Of a stretch of 64,000 bases of DNA, positions 48,778 to 58,914 are shown in pieces; within the stretch, counting starts at the first letter, position 1; the number at the start of each line of letters is the position of its first letter. The DNA lies in assembly GCF_024730785.1 (NCBI RefSeq), contig NZ_CP102830.1:1798001-1862000 (forward strand). The letters run 5' to 3'. Made by a program: the position numbers and the translations under genes. This DNA comes from Pseudomonas sp. LS44. GTDB taxonomy: Bacteria; Pseudomonadota; Gammaproteobacteria; Pseudomonadales; Pseudomonadaceae. Below the pieces are notes generated by a model. That model worked only from the letters and a program-made list of their open reading frames with translations, ran no database searches and was not told the origin of the DNA.

Positions 48778-48952
48778 CGTGCAATTCATCAGCTCAAAAG
48801 TGTCGGGTTGCAAGTGCCGGCCGCCAGCCATTCCTGCTCGGCAAGGGCGGCGTCGTAGGCGCAACAGGGTTGGGAACCTTAGCGCGTTACCCGCCGGCTA
48901 GACAATGGGTGGGGATAGGTTTAATCCACCATAAGAGGGCGAAAGCATTAGT

Positions 48953-49366
48953 TCATAGGGCACTCGGGAAATCAGCAGCGTGTTGCGAAATCCATTCTTT
49001 GGCGATCACTTCCACCGGTAGGGCTTGTCCGGCTTGCCGTTCGCGCTGCATTCGGTACTGCTCGATTTGGCAGACCTGCTCCACCATGCGGGCGCGAAAC
49101 AGCGAGTCTTCATCGATGAATGCGACACCTACCAAATAATCGCCCGCTTGTTTGCGGCACCAGGCGACGACACCCGCGCAGCGCGCCTGCTCGCCCAGCA
49201 AAGGGATGTGTAACTCCACCGCGGTGCCGCGGCGGAATCCCTTGATCGAGTTACAGGCCACGCCCCCCAAGCTGATATTGTGCAAGCGTTGTTTGGGTAG
49301 AAACGCGTGTTTACGCTTGATGAGTTCAACCGGCAGTTCGCTGGGATGACGCAAAAATTGTCGCAT
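48953..49366 (-). CDS. PilZ-domain protein, probable c-di-GMP receptor
   Basis: A 137-residue protein. The PilZ motif RxxxR is at its N-terminus (RQFLR, residues 2-6) and the second motif (D/N)xSxxG is NISLGG (about 30). The rest is the PilZ barrel plus a C-terminal helix. It is divergent from a thioredoxin-like gene. Both c-di-GMP contact motifs are intact, so binding is likely; the target is not known. Confidence 0.88.
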   Translation of the reverse strand: MRQFLRHPSELPVELIKRKHAFLPKQRLHNISLGGVACNSIKGFRRGTAVELHIPLLGEQARCAGVVAWCRKQAGDYLVGVAFIDEDSLFRARMVEQVCQIEQYRMQRERQAGQALPVEVIAKEWISQHAADFPSAL

Positions 49367-49392
49367 TGAGACGAATTCCAGGTGAGGGGGCT

Positions 49393-49752
49393 GTGCAAAC
49401 CACGTCCAAGAACTTAATAGTCGGCATGGAACTGACCGATCTAGATGCCGATCGTCGACTGCTCGACCTGCCTGGCACCTCGTTGTTGGTATTCACCAGC
49501 ATGGGCTGTGCCAGTTGCCGTTGGGCGCGTCGTGAACTACCCAATGTGGTTTTGCCGATCGACCGGCTGTGCTGGGTTGATGCGGGAAATAACGGGGGTT
49601 TGGTCGAGCGCTATGAAGTGTTTTATTTGCCGTCGATCTTTGTGATTCGTGACGGCTTTTATTACGGCCTCCTATCGTCGCGTTTGAACGCCCTCGATCT
49701 GCTTGACGCCCTTGAGCGAGCATTGCTGCGCCCTGTTGAGGAACTTCCCTGA
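49393..49752 (+). CDS. Thioredoxin-like protein
   Basis: A 119-residue protein with a thioredoxin-like core: SLLVFTSMGCASCRWARREL has the CxxC at 39-42, and YLPSIFVIRDG the usual cis-Pro strand. No signal peptide. I chose the GTG at 49393 with GAGGGGG five bases ahead; an upstream TTG at 49366 would overlap the divergent PilZ start. Redox partner unknown. Followed by the panE remnant. Confidence 0.78.
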   Translation: MQTTSKNLIVGMELTDLDADRRLLDLPGTSLLVFTSMGCASCRWARRELPNVVLPIDRLCWVDAGNNGGLVERYEVFYLPSIFVIRDGFYYGLLSSRLNALDLLDALERALLRPVEELP

Positions 49753-49756
49753 TATC

Positions 49757-50050
49757 TGATTTAGCACGTCCGCGTATTGGCATTATCGGTACCGGTGGCA
49801 TTGTGGGTTTACGAATTGCTGCTGGTTCTGGCCTATCACTCGCGGAGCAGATGCCGCTCCGCGATTGGTGCTGGTCGGCGCCAAGACCGCCAGCAATCAA
49901 GTTTGCTCCCGGCGATCATTCAGGTGACGGCTCAAGACGCCGAGGTTGTGTTGTTACAAAATGGCTTGGCAGTGGAGTCGATGCGAGCTGCCGCGCATCC
50001 AGGCGCTGTATCAAACGTTACGCTTTCTCGATGAACGCAATCTGAGTTGA
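49757..50050 (+). pseudogene. Decayed 2-dehydropantoate 2-reductase (PanE/ApbA-like)
   Basis: Pieces of one protein appear in different frames. RPRIGIIGTGGI is the N-terminal NADP-binding motif. RLVLVGAKTASN follows in another frame around 49862, then LLPAIIQVTAQDAEVVLLQNGLAVESMRA at about 49902-49990, and ELPRIQALYQTLRFLDERNLS ends at the TGA 50048-50050. An intact enzyme has about 300 residues, so most of the gene is deleted and the rest is frameshifted. The remnant ends right before the 5'-nucleotidase. Confidence 0.8.
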
Positions 50051-50057
50051 GGTCGAT

Positions 50058-50963
50058 ATGAGCAAAGGGCTGGGCGACAAGCTGGTCTTGGCGATTTCCT
50101 CGCGAGCGCTGTTCGATCTGCGCGAAAGCCACCGGATTTATGAGGCCGACGGCGTCGACGCCTATCGTCAGTACCAGATCGAGCATGAGGACGAGATTCT
50201 CATGCCGGGGGATGCCTTTCCTCTGGTAGAGAAGCTGCTTGGCCTCAATACCGTCTTGGGCCAGCCGAGGGTCGAAGTCATTCTGGTTTCGCGGAACAGC
50301 GCGGACACCGGTTTGCGTGCCTTCAACTCGATCCAGCACTACGGCTTGGGCATTTCCCGCGCGGCGTTCGTCGGCGGACGTAGTCCTGATCCGTACTTGG
50401 CGGCGTTCGGTTGCCAGCTGTTTCTTTCCACACATGCCGAAGATGTGCGCAGCGCACTGGCGTCAGGCTTCGGCGCCGCGACGATTCTGTCCGGCGGGCC
50501 ACGGCGGGAAGCCAGCACTGAATTGCGCATCGCCTTCGATGGCGATGCGGTGTTGTTTTCCGACGAGTCCGAGCGGGTTTACCAGAAGGGCGGGTTGATG
50601 GCTTTTCAGGACCATGAACGCGAGTCGGCGCGTGAGCTGCTCGGTGGCGGCCCCTTCAAACCCTTCCTCTTCGCGTTGCATCGTTTGCAGCAGGAGTTCC
50701 CCAGTGAGGCCTGCCCAATCCGCACGGCGTTGGTAACCGCCCGCTCGGCGCCCGCGCACGAGCGAGTCATCCGCACCCTGCGTGAGTGGAATATCCGTCT
50801 GGATGAGTCGTTTTTTCTCGGCGGCTTGGAGAAGGCGGCGATTCTCGAAACTTTCGGCGCCGATGTGTTTTTCGACGACCAGTTGGGGCATTGCGAAAAG
50901 GCTCGCGAATTGGTCGCCACTGGTCATGTACCCCACGGGATTAGCAACGAACCCCAAGTGTAA
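50058..50963 (+). CDS. 5'-nucleotidase (NT5C1-like)
   Basis: A 301-residue protein of the cytosolic 5'-nucleotidase family. DKLVLAISSRALFDLRESH, VEVILVSRNSADTGLRAFNSI, FDGDAVLFSDESERVYQKGG and DVFFDDQLGHCEKARE are family signatures; the AFDGDAV and DD motifs resemble HAD metal sites. It hydrolyses nucleoside monophosphates. The ATG lies 8 bases after the panE remnant stop. Confidence 0.88.
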   Translation: MSKGLGDKLVLAISSRALFDLRESHRIYEADGVDAYRQYQIEHEDEILMPGDAFPLVEKLLGLNTVLGQPRVEVILVSRNSADTGLRAFNSIQHYGLGISRAAFVGGRSPDPYLAAFGCQLFLSTHAEDVRSALASGFGAATILSGGPRREASTELRIAFDGDAVLFSDESERVYQKGGLMAFQDHERESARELLGGGPFKPFLFALHRLQQEFPSEACPIRTALVTARSAPAHERVIRTLREWNIRLDESFFLGGLEKAAILETFGADVFFDDQLGHCEKARELVATGHVPHGISNEPQV

Positions 50964-51060
50964 ATTTCACCGCTCATCTCGGCGCCGCCTGGCGCCATTG
51001 TTTTGCGCTTGGCACTGCTAAGCTCAAATCAGACTCGCCAGACCCCCGTCGAGGAGAGTG

Positions 51061-51561
51061 ATGATCCGTTCGATTCTCTACGCCACTGATCTCGGCCTCT
51101 ACGCGCCATTCGTGTTGCAGCATGCCTTGACGTTGGCCCAGGCCTTTCGCGCCGACCTGCATGTGATCCATGCGGTCGAGCCGATGAGCCTGTTCGCCGA
51201 GTCTGTGCTGAAAACCTATCTGGACCAGGACACCCTCGATGAAATGCGCAGCAAAGGCCTGCCGGCGGTTATGTCGAGCATTGAGGAACGGGTGCTAGAG
51301 GCGTTTCGGGATGAGCTCAGCGATGCCCCGCAGAATATTTCCATGATCCGCGCGGTGCGGGTTGTCCAGGGCGATCCGCCGCAAGTGATTCACGAAGAAA
51401 GCAAAAGGTTGGCGGTCGATCTGTTGGTGATTGGCAGCCATAGCCATGGCAACGAACTGGACGTTCCGATGGGGCGTACCGCCGCCCGTCTACTGCATCT
51501 GGCGGAAATGCCGGTGTACTTGGTGCCCCTCATTCAGCATCGGCAACGGTTGGAGCCGTGA
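51061..51561 (+). CDS. Universal stress protein (UspA family)
   Basis: A 166-residue protein: MIRSILYATDLGLYAPFVLQHALTLAQAF begins a UspA fold, and DLLVIGSHSHGNELDVPMGRTAARLLHLAEMPVYLVP carries the G-2x-G-9x-G(S/T) nucleotide-binding pattern in altered form. Role likely in stress or low-oxygen survival. ATG at 51061 follows GAGGAGAG. Confidence 0.92.
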   Translation: MIRSILYATDLGLYAPFVLQHALTLAQAFRADLHVIHAVEPMSLFAESVLKTYLDQDTLDEMRSKGLPAVMSSIEERVLEAFRDELSDAPQNISMIRAVRVVQGDPPQVIHEESKRLAVDLLVIGSHSHGNELDVPMGRTAARLLHLAEMPVYLVPLIQHRQRLEP

Positions 51562-51674
51562 ACTGTTAGACGAATGGCAAGCAAAGTGGGGAAAAACGTC
51601 TAGTTTTATTCTTCTAACCATTAATATGGTTATATACCGCCGCTGGTGTAATCAGCGTCGTATTTTTGCTTTGA

Positions 51675-52658
<984 letters not shown>

Positions 52659-52672
52659 TTCGGCGCAGAGAT

Positions 52673-52704
52673 AAAAAAGCCCGGCCAAGTGCCGGGCTTT
52701 TTTA
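52673..52704. terminator. Bidirectional terminator between cysB and the glutaredoxin-like gene
   Basis: AAAAAAGCCCGGC and GCCGGGCTTTTTT form the stem, with A and T tracts, between convergent cysB and the gene at 52718. Confidence 0.92.
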
Positions 52705-52717
52705 TGCGAGCGCTGGC

Positions 52718-53065
52718 TCAAAGCCGGTCGAGGCCATCGCGCAGGGCCAGTGCTGCCAAGTCTTCGGGCGTGGTGCTGGGCGCTTCTTTGCCGTGAGGCT
52801 CCAGCACCTCATGGAGGAAGGCAAGGAACACGCTGTAAACCTGTTCGCGGCCATCGTCCTGGCGAACCACGAAGAATGGCGCGGCCTCCACGCCGTAGTG
52901 CTGAGCAACCATCCAGCCAGCGCTGCCGGGGTCGCGCTCGTCGGCGACCAGAATGCGGTCGATATGTCCCAGGTGACCGCGCCGCTCGAGTTGTTCGAGC
53001 ACATCGCGACATTTGCGGCAGTCCTGCCCGTCGGCCAGGACTTTTTTCACCAGGGTGATGCGCAT
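52718..53065 (-). CDS. Glutaredoxin/thioredoxin-like protein next to cysH
   Basis: A 115-residue protein. ITLVKKVLADGQDCRKCRDVLEQLERRG has a CRKC motif at the first helix (C16, C19), and WMVAQHYGVEAAPFFVVRQDDGR the cis-Pro strand with APFF. It begins 4 bases after the cysH stop, so it is cotranscribed with cysH. It may reduce the APS reductase disulfide, but this is inference from position. Confidence 0.8.
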   Translation of the reverse strand: MRITLVKKVLADGQDCRKCRDVLEQLERRGHLGHIDRILVADERDPGSAGWMVAQHYGVEAAPFFVVRQDDGREQVYSVFLAFLHEVLEPHGKEAPSTTPEDLAALALRDGLDRL

Positions 53066-53069
53066 AGGT

Positions 53070-53804
53070 TCAGCTCTTCGCGATCAGGTTACCGGCGTGT
53101 AGCCCGCATTCCTTCTGAGTGGCTTCCTCCCACCACCAGCGACCTTCGCGCTCGTGCTGGTTGGGCAGTACCGGACGCGTGCAGGGCTCGCAACCGATGC
53201 TGATGAAACCGCGTTCGTGCAGGCTGTTATAGGGCAATTCGAGCATGCGAATGTACGCCCAGACTTCTTCGCTGCTCATCTGCGCCAGCGGGTTGAACTT
53301 GTACAACGGTTTTTCAGGGGTAGAGAAGGCGCTGTCCACTTCCAGAGCGGCCACGGCGCTGCGCGTGCCCGGGCTCTGATCGCGGCGCTGACCGGTGGCC
53401 CAGGCGCGAACGGTGGACAGCTTGCGCTTCAAGGGTTCGATCTTGCGGATCCCACAGCACTCGCCGTGACCATCCTTATAAAAGCTGAACAGACCCTTTT
53501 CCTTGACCAGCGGCTCGAGCAAGCGCGGATCCGGGGAGATCAGTTCGATGGCGATGCCGTAATGCTCACGTACCTGTTCGATGAAGCGGTAGGTCTCCGG
53601 ATGCAGACGGCCGGTATCCAGGCTGAATACCTTGACGTTCTTGTTCAGCTTCCAGGCCATGTCCACCAGCACCACGTCTTCGGCGCCGCTGAAGGAAATC
53701 CACAGGTCGTCGCCAAAATGTTCGAAAGCAAGCTTGAGAATGTCCTGCGGGGACTTGTTGGCGTAAGTCGCGGCTAGCTCGGCGACGTTGAAAGGATGGC
53801 TCAT
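53070..53804 (-). CDS. cysH: Phosphoadenylyl/adenylyl-sulfate reductase (APS type)
   Basis: A 244-residue reductase forming sulfite from (phospho)adenylyl sulfate. Cluster cysteines C116-C117 (ECCGIRK), C205 and C208 (GCEPCTR) bind [4Fe-4S], a feature of APS reductases; C233 in KECGLH is the catalytic Cys of the tail. [10 protein letters not shown] is the PP-loop-like nucleotide motif. This is the APS-type enzyme known from Pseudomonas. Divergent from thrH. Confidence 0.96.
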   Translation of the reverse strand: MSHPFNVAELAATYANKSPQDILKLAFEHFGDDLWISFSGAEDVVLVDMAWKLNKNVKVFSLDTGRLHPETYRFIEQVREHYGIAIELISPDPRLLEPLVKEKGLFSFYKDGHGECCGIRKIEPLKRKLSTVRAWATGQRRDQSPGTRSAVAALEVDSAFSTPEKPLYKFNPLAQMSSEEVWAYIRMLELPYNSLHERGFISIGCEPCTRPVLPNQHEREGRWWWEEATQKECGLHAGNLIAKS

Positions 53805-53992
53805 CAGGCGTTTTTCCTAGGTTTGGTGGCGCTTGGGCGCTCTGTGCTGTGGATGGTAACAAAAAGCCCCCAATGGCCTAAATAACCAAGCGGCGTCCCT
53901 CCGGTCATCAAGGCTATAACCCTGGATTGCACCTGTGCAGGTGAGCCGTTAGAGTGCCGCCTTCTTCTTGCTAGCTCACCTGGGAGTGTCCT

Positions 53993-54610
53993 GTGGAAAT
54001 CGCCTGTCTCGACCTGGAAGGGGTCCTGGTTCCAGAAATCTGGATCGCCTTCGCTGAAAAAACCGGTATCGATGCGCTCAAGGCCACCACCCGGGATATT
54101 CCTGACTACGACGTGCTGATGAAGCAGCGTCTGCGTATCCTCGACGAGCACGGCCTGAAGCTCGCCGATATCCAGGAAGTGATCGCCACGCTGAAGCCGC
54201 TGGATGGTGCCGTGGAATTCGTCAACTGGCTGCGCGAGCGGTTCCAGGTGGTGATTCTGTCGGATACCTTCTACGAGTTTTCCCAGCCGTTGATGCGCCA
54301 GCTGGGCTTCCCGACCCTGCTGTGCCACAAGCTGATTACCGACGAAACTAACCGCGTGGTGGATTACCAACTGCGCCAGAAGGATCCCAAGCGCCAATCC
54401 GTGCTGGCCTTCAAGAGTCTCTACTATCGGGTCATCGCCGCTGGCGACTCGTACAACGACACCACCATGCTCAGCGAAGCCCATGCCGGCATCCTGTTCC
54501 ATGCGCCGGAGAACGTGATCCGCGAGTTCCCGCAGTTCCCGGCGGTGCACACCTTCGAAGACCTCAAGCGCGAGTTCATCAAGGCGTCCAACCGTCAGCT
54601 GAGTCTGTAA
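53993..54610 (+). CDS. thrH: ThrH phosphoserine phosphatase/homoserine phosphotransferase
   Basis: A 205-residue HAD enzyme. MEIACLDLEGVLVPEIWIAFAEKTGI has the nucleophile Asp7 and DLEG typical of ThrH; VVILSDTFYEFSQPLMRQLG is motif II; AAGDSYNDTTMLSEA is motif IV. Starts with GTG at 53993, preceded by TGGGAG. It can dephosphorylate phosphoserine and transfer phosphate to homoserine. Confidence 0.95.
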   Translation: MEIACLDLEGVLVPEIWIAFAEKTGIDALKATTRDIPDYDVLMKQRLRILDEHGLKLADIQEVIATLKPLDGAVEFVNWLRERFQVVILSDTFYEFSQPLMRQLGFPTLLCHKLITDETNRVVDYQLRQKDPKRQSVLAFKSLYYRVIAAGDSYNDTTMLSEAHAGILFHAPENVIREFPQFPAVHTFEDLKREFIKASNRQLSL

Positions 54611-54623
54611 GGATTCAGCCCAT

Positions 54624-54652
54624 GAAAAAGCCCGCTTCGGCGGGCTTTTTCA
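54624..54652. terminator. Bidirectional terminator between thrH and pabB
   Basis: AAAAAGCCCGC, TTCG loop, GCGGGCTTTTT: a strong stem with A and T runs between convergent genes. Confidence 0.93.
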
Positions 54653-54685
54653 TGGGCGAGATTTATGGATCGAAAGGTGCCGGCG

Positions 54686-56035
54686 CTATGCGCTGAGCTG
54701 CTCCAGGGTATCCAGCAGGACTTTTACCTTGGTAATCGACTCTGCATATTCGGCCTGCCAATCCGAGTCGGCGACGATGCCGCCGCCGCCCCAGCAGCTG
54801 GCCTGGCCATCTTTGATCAGCAGGCTTCGGATGGCGATCGAGCTGTCCATCTCGCCACGCACATCCAGATACAGCAGCGAGCCGCAGTAGATCGCTCGGC
54901 GAGTAGGCTCCAGCTCGTCGATGATCTGCATCGCGCGGATCTTCGGTGCGCCGGTGATCGAGCCGCCGGGAAAGCTGCCCGCGAGCAGATCCAGCGCATC
55001 TTTGCCAGGCGCGAGCTCGCCCCTGACGCTGCTGACCAGGTGATGCACGTTGGGGTAACTCTCTAGGGCGAACAACTCCGGCACGCGTACCGAGCCGGTC
55101 TTGCAGCTGCGCCCGAGGTCATTACGCAGCAGGTCGACGATCATCAGGTTTTCCGCGCGATCCTTGCTGCTGGCGAGCAGTTCGGCGGCCTGCGCGGCAT
55201 CCGTGCTGGGGTCGCCGCCACGCGGTCGAGTGCCTTTAATGGGCCGGGTTTCCACCTGGCGCTCGCTGACCCGCAGAAAGCGCTCCGGCGACAGGCTGAC
55301 AATGGCGCCACCATCCTCTAGGGCGAGAAATGCCGCAAACGGTGTCGGACAGCTCGCCCGCAACGCTTGATACGCGCTCCACGGATCGCCCTGGCATGGC
55401 GCGCGAAAGCGTTGGGCGAAGTTCACCTGATAGCAGTCGCCGGCCTGGATGTAGGCCTGAATGCGTTCGATCGACTGGCGATAGCGAGCCTCGCTGAGAT
55501 CGGCCTGAAATGGCGCGTCCAAGTGAAAGGGTGCCGGGCGAAGGGTAGCGGGCTGGCTGAACAGGGCGATCAAGCGCTGCCGTTCGCTGTCGGCGAAGCT
55601 TGGATGAAAAACCAGTTGGCTGGTGCGCAGCTGGTGATCGCTGATCAGTGCCCAGGGATAGATGCCCAGGCGCGCATCGGGCAGCTGCAGGTCATCCACC
55701 GCCTGAATAGCCATCCATTCAAGGTGGCGGGCGAAGTCGTAGGCGAGATAACCAATCAACCCACCCACGAAGGGTAACTCGCAGTCCTCCGGGGCGCTGG
55801 CCGGACCCAGCTGGGCGAGGGCGCTGCGGGTCCGTTGCAGGAAATCTGTGGCCGATTCGTCATTGGCCGGTGACAACTGCGCCAATGGCTGCGCACTTAT
55901 TAAGTCATAGCGTCCACGCTCGGCCGCCGGCCGGCCGGCATCCAGCAGCACCGCCCCCGGCAAATGACGGACGGCGGCGAAATAGTGAGCAGGATCGGCC
56001 TGATAGGGCAGAACATGGAGCGAACAGGTTGGCAT
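54686..56035 (-). CDS. pabB: Aminodeoxychorismate synthase component I
   Basis: A 449-residue chorismate-utilising enzyme for p-aminobenzoate/folate. YQVNFAQRFRAPCQGDPWSAYQALRASCPTPFAAFL, RPIKGTRPRG (the PIKGT motif), LMIVDLLRNDLGRSC, PGGSITGAPKIRAMQIIDELEP and WGGGGIVADSD are family segments. The PIKGT form separates PabB from TrpE (PIAGT). Start at 56035 (MPTCSLHVLPYQ). Confidence 0.95.
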   Translation of the reverse strand: MPTCSLHVLPYQADPAHYFAAVRHLPGAVLLDAGRPAAERGRYDLISAQPLAQLSPANDESATDFLQRTRSALAQLGPASAPEDCELPFVGGLIGYLAYDFARHLEWMAIQAVDDLQLPDARLGIYPWALISDHQLRTSQLVFHPSFADSERQRLIALFSQPATLRPAPFHLDAPFQADLSEARYRQSIERIQAYIQAGDCYQVNFAQRFRAPCQGDPWSAYQALRASCPTPFAAFLALEDGGAIVSLSPERFLRVSERQVETRPIKGTRPRGGDPSTDAAQAAELLASSKDRAENLMIVDLLRNDLGRSCKTGSVRVPELFALESYPNVHHLVSSVRGELAPGKDALDLLAGSFPGGSITGAPKIRAMQIIDELEPTRRAIYCGSLLYLDVRGEMDSSIAIRSLLIKDGQASCWGGGGIVADSDWQAEYAESITKVKVLLDTLEQLSA

Positions 56036-56191
56036 GCGCGACTCGGGCGGGCTTGGGAGACGATTGTAATTCGCCGTCGGCATTCGTCCTAGAGCTGCTG
56101 CACGGGTTTACGGCAGCGCCACGGGCTGATAAGTATGGGCGGCGAAGTTAGCTCCGATTACAACAACAAAAATAATCGAAGGACCCAGTCC

Positions 56192-58903
56192 ATGGACGTA
56201 GTGCTCGATCCTGCTGCTGGTAGTTTGCTGCGCTCCAAACTCATACCGCCGCAAGTCCCTGCCGATCACGTGGCCCGTCCGCACGTCCAGGAGGCGCTGG
56301 CCGCGCATCGGCATGCGCGGCTGCTGCTGTTCTCTGCGCCGGCTGGGTTTGGCAAGACCACTGAGCTGGCGGTGATCGCCGAGCGCCATCGCGATACGGG
56401 ACGAGCAGTCGCCTGGTTGTCCCTGGACTCGGAAGATGACGATCCTTCGAGGTTTTTCCAGCAACTGATTAAAGCCCTCGGTACCGTGATTCCCGGCTTC
56501 GGCGGCAATGCCCAAAACTTTCTCCTAAACACCATGCGTGTGCCGGTAGTGGCGGTGATGGAAAGTCTGCTGGCCGATCTCTGTCAGCACGATCAGCCGC
56601 TTCTGCTGGTCCTAGACGATCTGCACCTGCTTCAGGACGGCGAACTGCTCACCGCGCTTAATCGCCTGGTCGCCCTGGCGCCGGCTGGATTCATCCTGGC
56701 GATTGGCACTCGCGCTCAGCCGGCGTTGCGCTTGGCCACCTGGCGGGCCAAGGAACTGCTGCTGGAGATCGGTCCGCAAGAGCTGCGCCTGAGCAAGGCG
56801 CAAACCCGCGACTACCTCGAACGCCTCGGCTTGCAGCTGGACGTGGCGGCGCACGACAGCCTGTACACCCAGACCGAAGGCTGGATGATCGGCGTGCATC
56901 TGGCGGCGCTGCTGCTGCGTAACCAATCGCTGACCGCTGAGCAAATGACCAGATTCGGCAGTGACCAGGTGGCGGTGGGCGACAACCTGCTGAAAACGGT
57001 CTTCGAGCAGTTGCCCAGTGATATGCAGGACGTCTTGCTGGCGTTGGGCGTGGCCCGGCAATTGAGCGGCGATCTGGCCAATGCGCTGACTGGCCGGCAA
57101 GACGGTCAGGCATTGCTCGAGCAGCTGGAAACCATGCAGTTGTTCCTCCTGCCGCTGGATCGCGAGCGTCAGTGGTATCGCTTTCACAATCTGTTTGCCG
57201 ACTTTCTGCGCGCGCGCCTCAAGGAGCGCGACCCGCAACGCTTCAGCCACCTGCATTTCAACGCCAGTTTGTGGTTCGCCAACCACCATATGCAGAACCT
57301 GGCGATCGAGCACGCCTGCCTGGCCGACGATCCGGAAATGCTCGCCGCGCTGATCGACGGCTGTGGTCTGGAGCTGGTCAATCGCGGCCAACTCAACCTG
57401 ATTCATCGCTGGCGCCAGCAGGTGCCGGACGCGATTGCCGAGCGCTATCCGGTCTTGGTTCTCGCCGATGTGTGGACGAGGGCGGCGGAGCTGTCGCTGC
57501 CCGAGGCCAATCGCATGCTCGATGAGCAGCTGGCGCGCTGGACCAGCACGAAGCGCGAAGGCGGGTTTGGCGATCGGGCAATGGCCGCGCTGACGATCAA
57601 GTCGGTATTGGCCATGCAGAAGGACGATCTGGAAACCTGTATCCAATTGGCCCAGCGTATCGAGGGCCAGCTTGGGCAGCACAGCGCGTTTCTCGAAGTG
57701 GCGATGCTGATTCTCGGCGCCTTGGCGCACGTGATGCTGGCGCAGCCCGATCAGGCGCGTCGGTTGCTAGCGCTGGCCCAGCAGCGCAAGCATTTTCTCG
57801 AAGGTCGCTATCTGGACATGCAGCTGGCCAACGTCGAGATTCTCCTGTGCCTCGAACAAGGTCAGGTGCGCCAGGCGCAGTTGTCGTTCGAACAGCTGCA
57901 GATGCGTGTGTTGCCCTGGTTCGGCGAGCGCTCGCGGGCGTTGGCGTTGCCGGTCATCACCGATTCGTTGATCGCCTATCAGCAGGTCCGCCTGGAAAAT
58001 ATCGAAGAGCGTCTGCGCTGGGCGCTGGCGACCGTCGATGTAATCAACCCGATCGATCTGTATGCCCAAGGCATGCTGATTCTGGCGCGCAGCCAGCGCA
58101 TTCACGACAAGCCCAAAGAGGCGCTGGCCAGCCTGGTACTGATGCAAAACCTGGCGGCGCGCAATCAGGCCTGGCGTTTCTACGTGCAAGCCGTGGGCGA
58201 TGAAATCGCGATGATCTTGCAGGAGCCGGCGACCGACCGCTTGAAGCGCGCCGAGCAACGTTTCGCCAGTATTGAATGGAGCAAACTGGCATCCGGCTAC
58301 CAGCACATGAGCTGCAATCCGGTGCTGTGGATGCAAGGCCTGACGCGGGTGCGCTTGCAACAGGCGCGCGGTCACTACAGCGAGGCGCTGCACGAGATCA
58401 CGCAACTGCGTGGCCAGCTACAAGCAGGCTGGCATGGCTTGCAGCGCCTGCGTCTGGATTTGCTCGCCGCGCTCAGCTATCAGCGCCTGGGTTATCAGGA
58501 GCGCGCCCAGTCGTTGCTGGTGCAATGTCTGATCACCGCCGAACGCGAAGGCGTGCGGGCGCTATTCATCGAAGAAGGCGAAGCGATTCGCTTGCTGTTG
58601 CAGCAATTGGAGGCGGCCGAGCGTCAGCCGGGCTTGCAGGTCTTCATTCGCGGACTGCTGAGCGTCTGGCCTGGACACGCCGCGCGCAAGACTCTCGATG
58701 TGCTGGATGAAGGGCTCACCGAGCGTGAGCGCGAAGTGATTTGTCTCGCCGCGCGCGGGATGTCCAACGAGGAGATCGGCCAACAGTTGGAGTTGGCCTT
58801 GGGCACCGTCAAATGGCACCTGCATAACATCTACGAGAAGCTCAAGGTACGGAACCGGACGCAAGCCATCCGTCGTGCCCGAGAGCTCAATTTGCTGGAC
58901 TGA
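56192..58903 (+). CDS. Large MalT/LuxR-type STAND regulator (first of a pair)
   Basis: A 903-residue regulator. An N-terminal P-loop GFGKTT (52-57, in APAGFGKTTELAV), a Walker B-like LLLVLDDLHLLQDGE and WH region form a STAND ATPase; a long TPR-like helical sensor (about 330-830) follows; the C-terminal LuxR HTH (about 840-903) reads LTEREREVICLAARGMSNEEIG and GTVKWHLHNIYEKLKVRNRTQA. By type it is a ligand- and ATP-driven activator like MalT. ATG 56192 with AAGGA upstream is chosen over an ATG 57 bases earlier. Divergent from pabB. Target and inducer unknown; the next regulator and the exported-protein operon downstream are likely. Confidence 0.9.
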   Translation: MDVVLDPAAGSLLRSKLIPPQVPADHVARPHVQEALAAHRHARLLLFSAPAGFGKTTELAVIAERHRDTGRAVAWLSLDSEDDDPSRFFQQLIKALGTVIPGFGGNAQNFLLNTMRVPVVAVMESLLADLCQHDQPLLLVLDDLHLLQDGELLTALNRLVALAPAGFILAIGTRAQPALRLATWRAKELLLEIGPQELRLSKAQTRDYLERLGLQLDVAAHDSLYTQTEGWMIGVHLAALLLRNQSLTAEQMTRFGSDQVAVGDNLLKTVFEQLPSDMQDVLLALGVARQLSGDLANALTGRQDGQALLEQLETMQLFLLPLDRERQWYRFHNLFADFLRARLKERDPQRFSHLHFNASLWFANHHMQNLAIEHACLADDPEMLAALIDGCGLELVNRGQLNLIHRWRQQVPDAIAERYPVLVLADVWTRAAELSLPEANRMLDEQLARWTSTKREGGFGDRAMAALTIKSVLAMQKDDLETCIQLAQRIEGQLGQHSAFLEVAMLILGALAHVMLAQPDQARRLLALAQQRKHFLEGRYLDMQLANVEILLCLEQGQVRQAQLSFEQLQMRVLPWFGERSRALALPVITDSLIAYQQVRLENIEERLRWALATVDVINPIDLYAQGMLILARSQRIHDKPKEALASLVLMQNLAARNQAWRFYVQAVGDEIAMILQEPATDRLKRAEQRFASIEWSKLASGYQHMSCNPVLWMQGLTRVRLQQARGHYSEALHEITQLRGQLQAGWHGLQRLRLDLLAALSYQRLGYQERAQSLLVQCLITAEREGVRALFIEEGEAIRLLLQQLEAAERQPGLQVFIRGLLSVWPGHAARKTLDVLDEGLTEREREVICLAARGMSNEEIGQQLELALGTVKWHLHNIYEKLKVRNRTQAIRRARELNLLD

Positions 58904-58914
58904 GGAGTGCGCGC

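Noticed and set aside
56135..56191. Upstream ATG for the first MalT-type regulator
   Set aside because: The added residues (SSDYNNKNNRRTQ) are unlike the family, and the ATG at 56192 has AAGGA in place.
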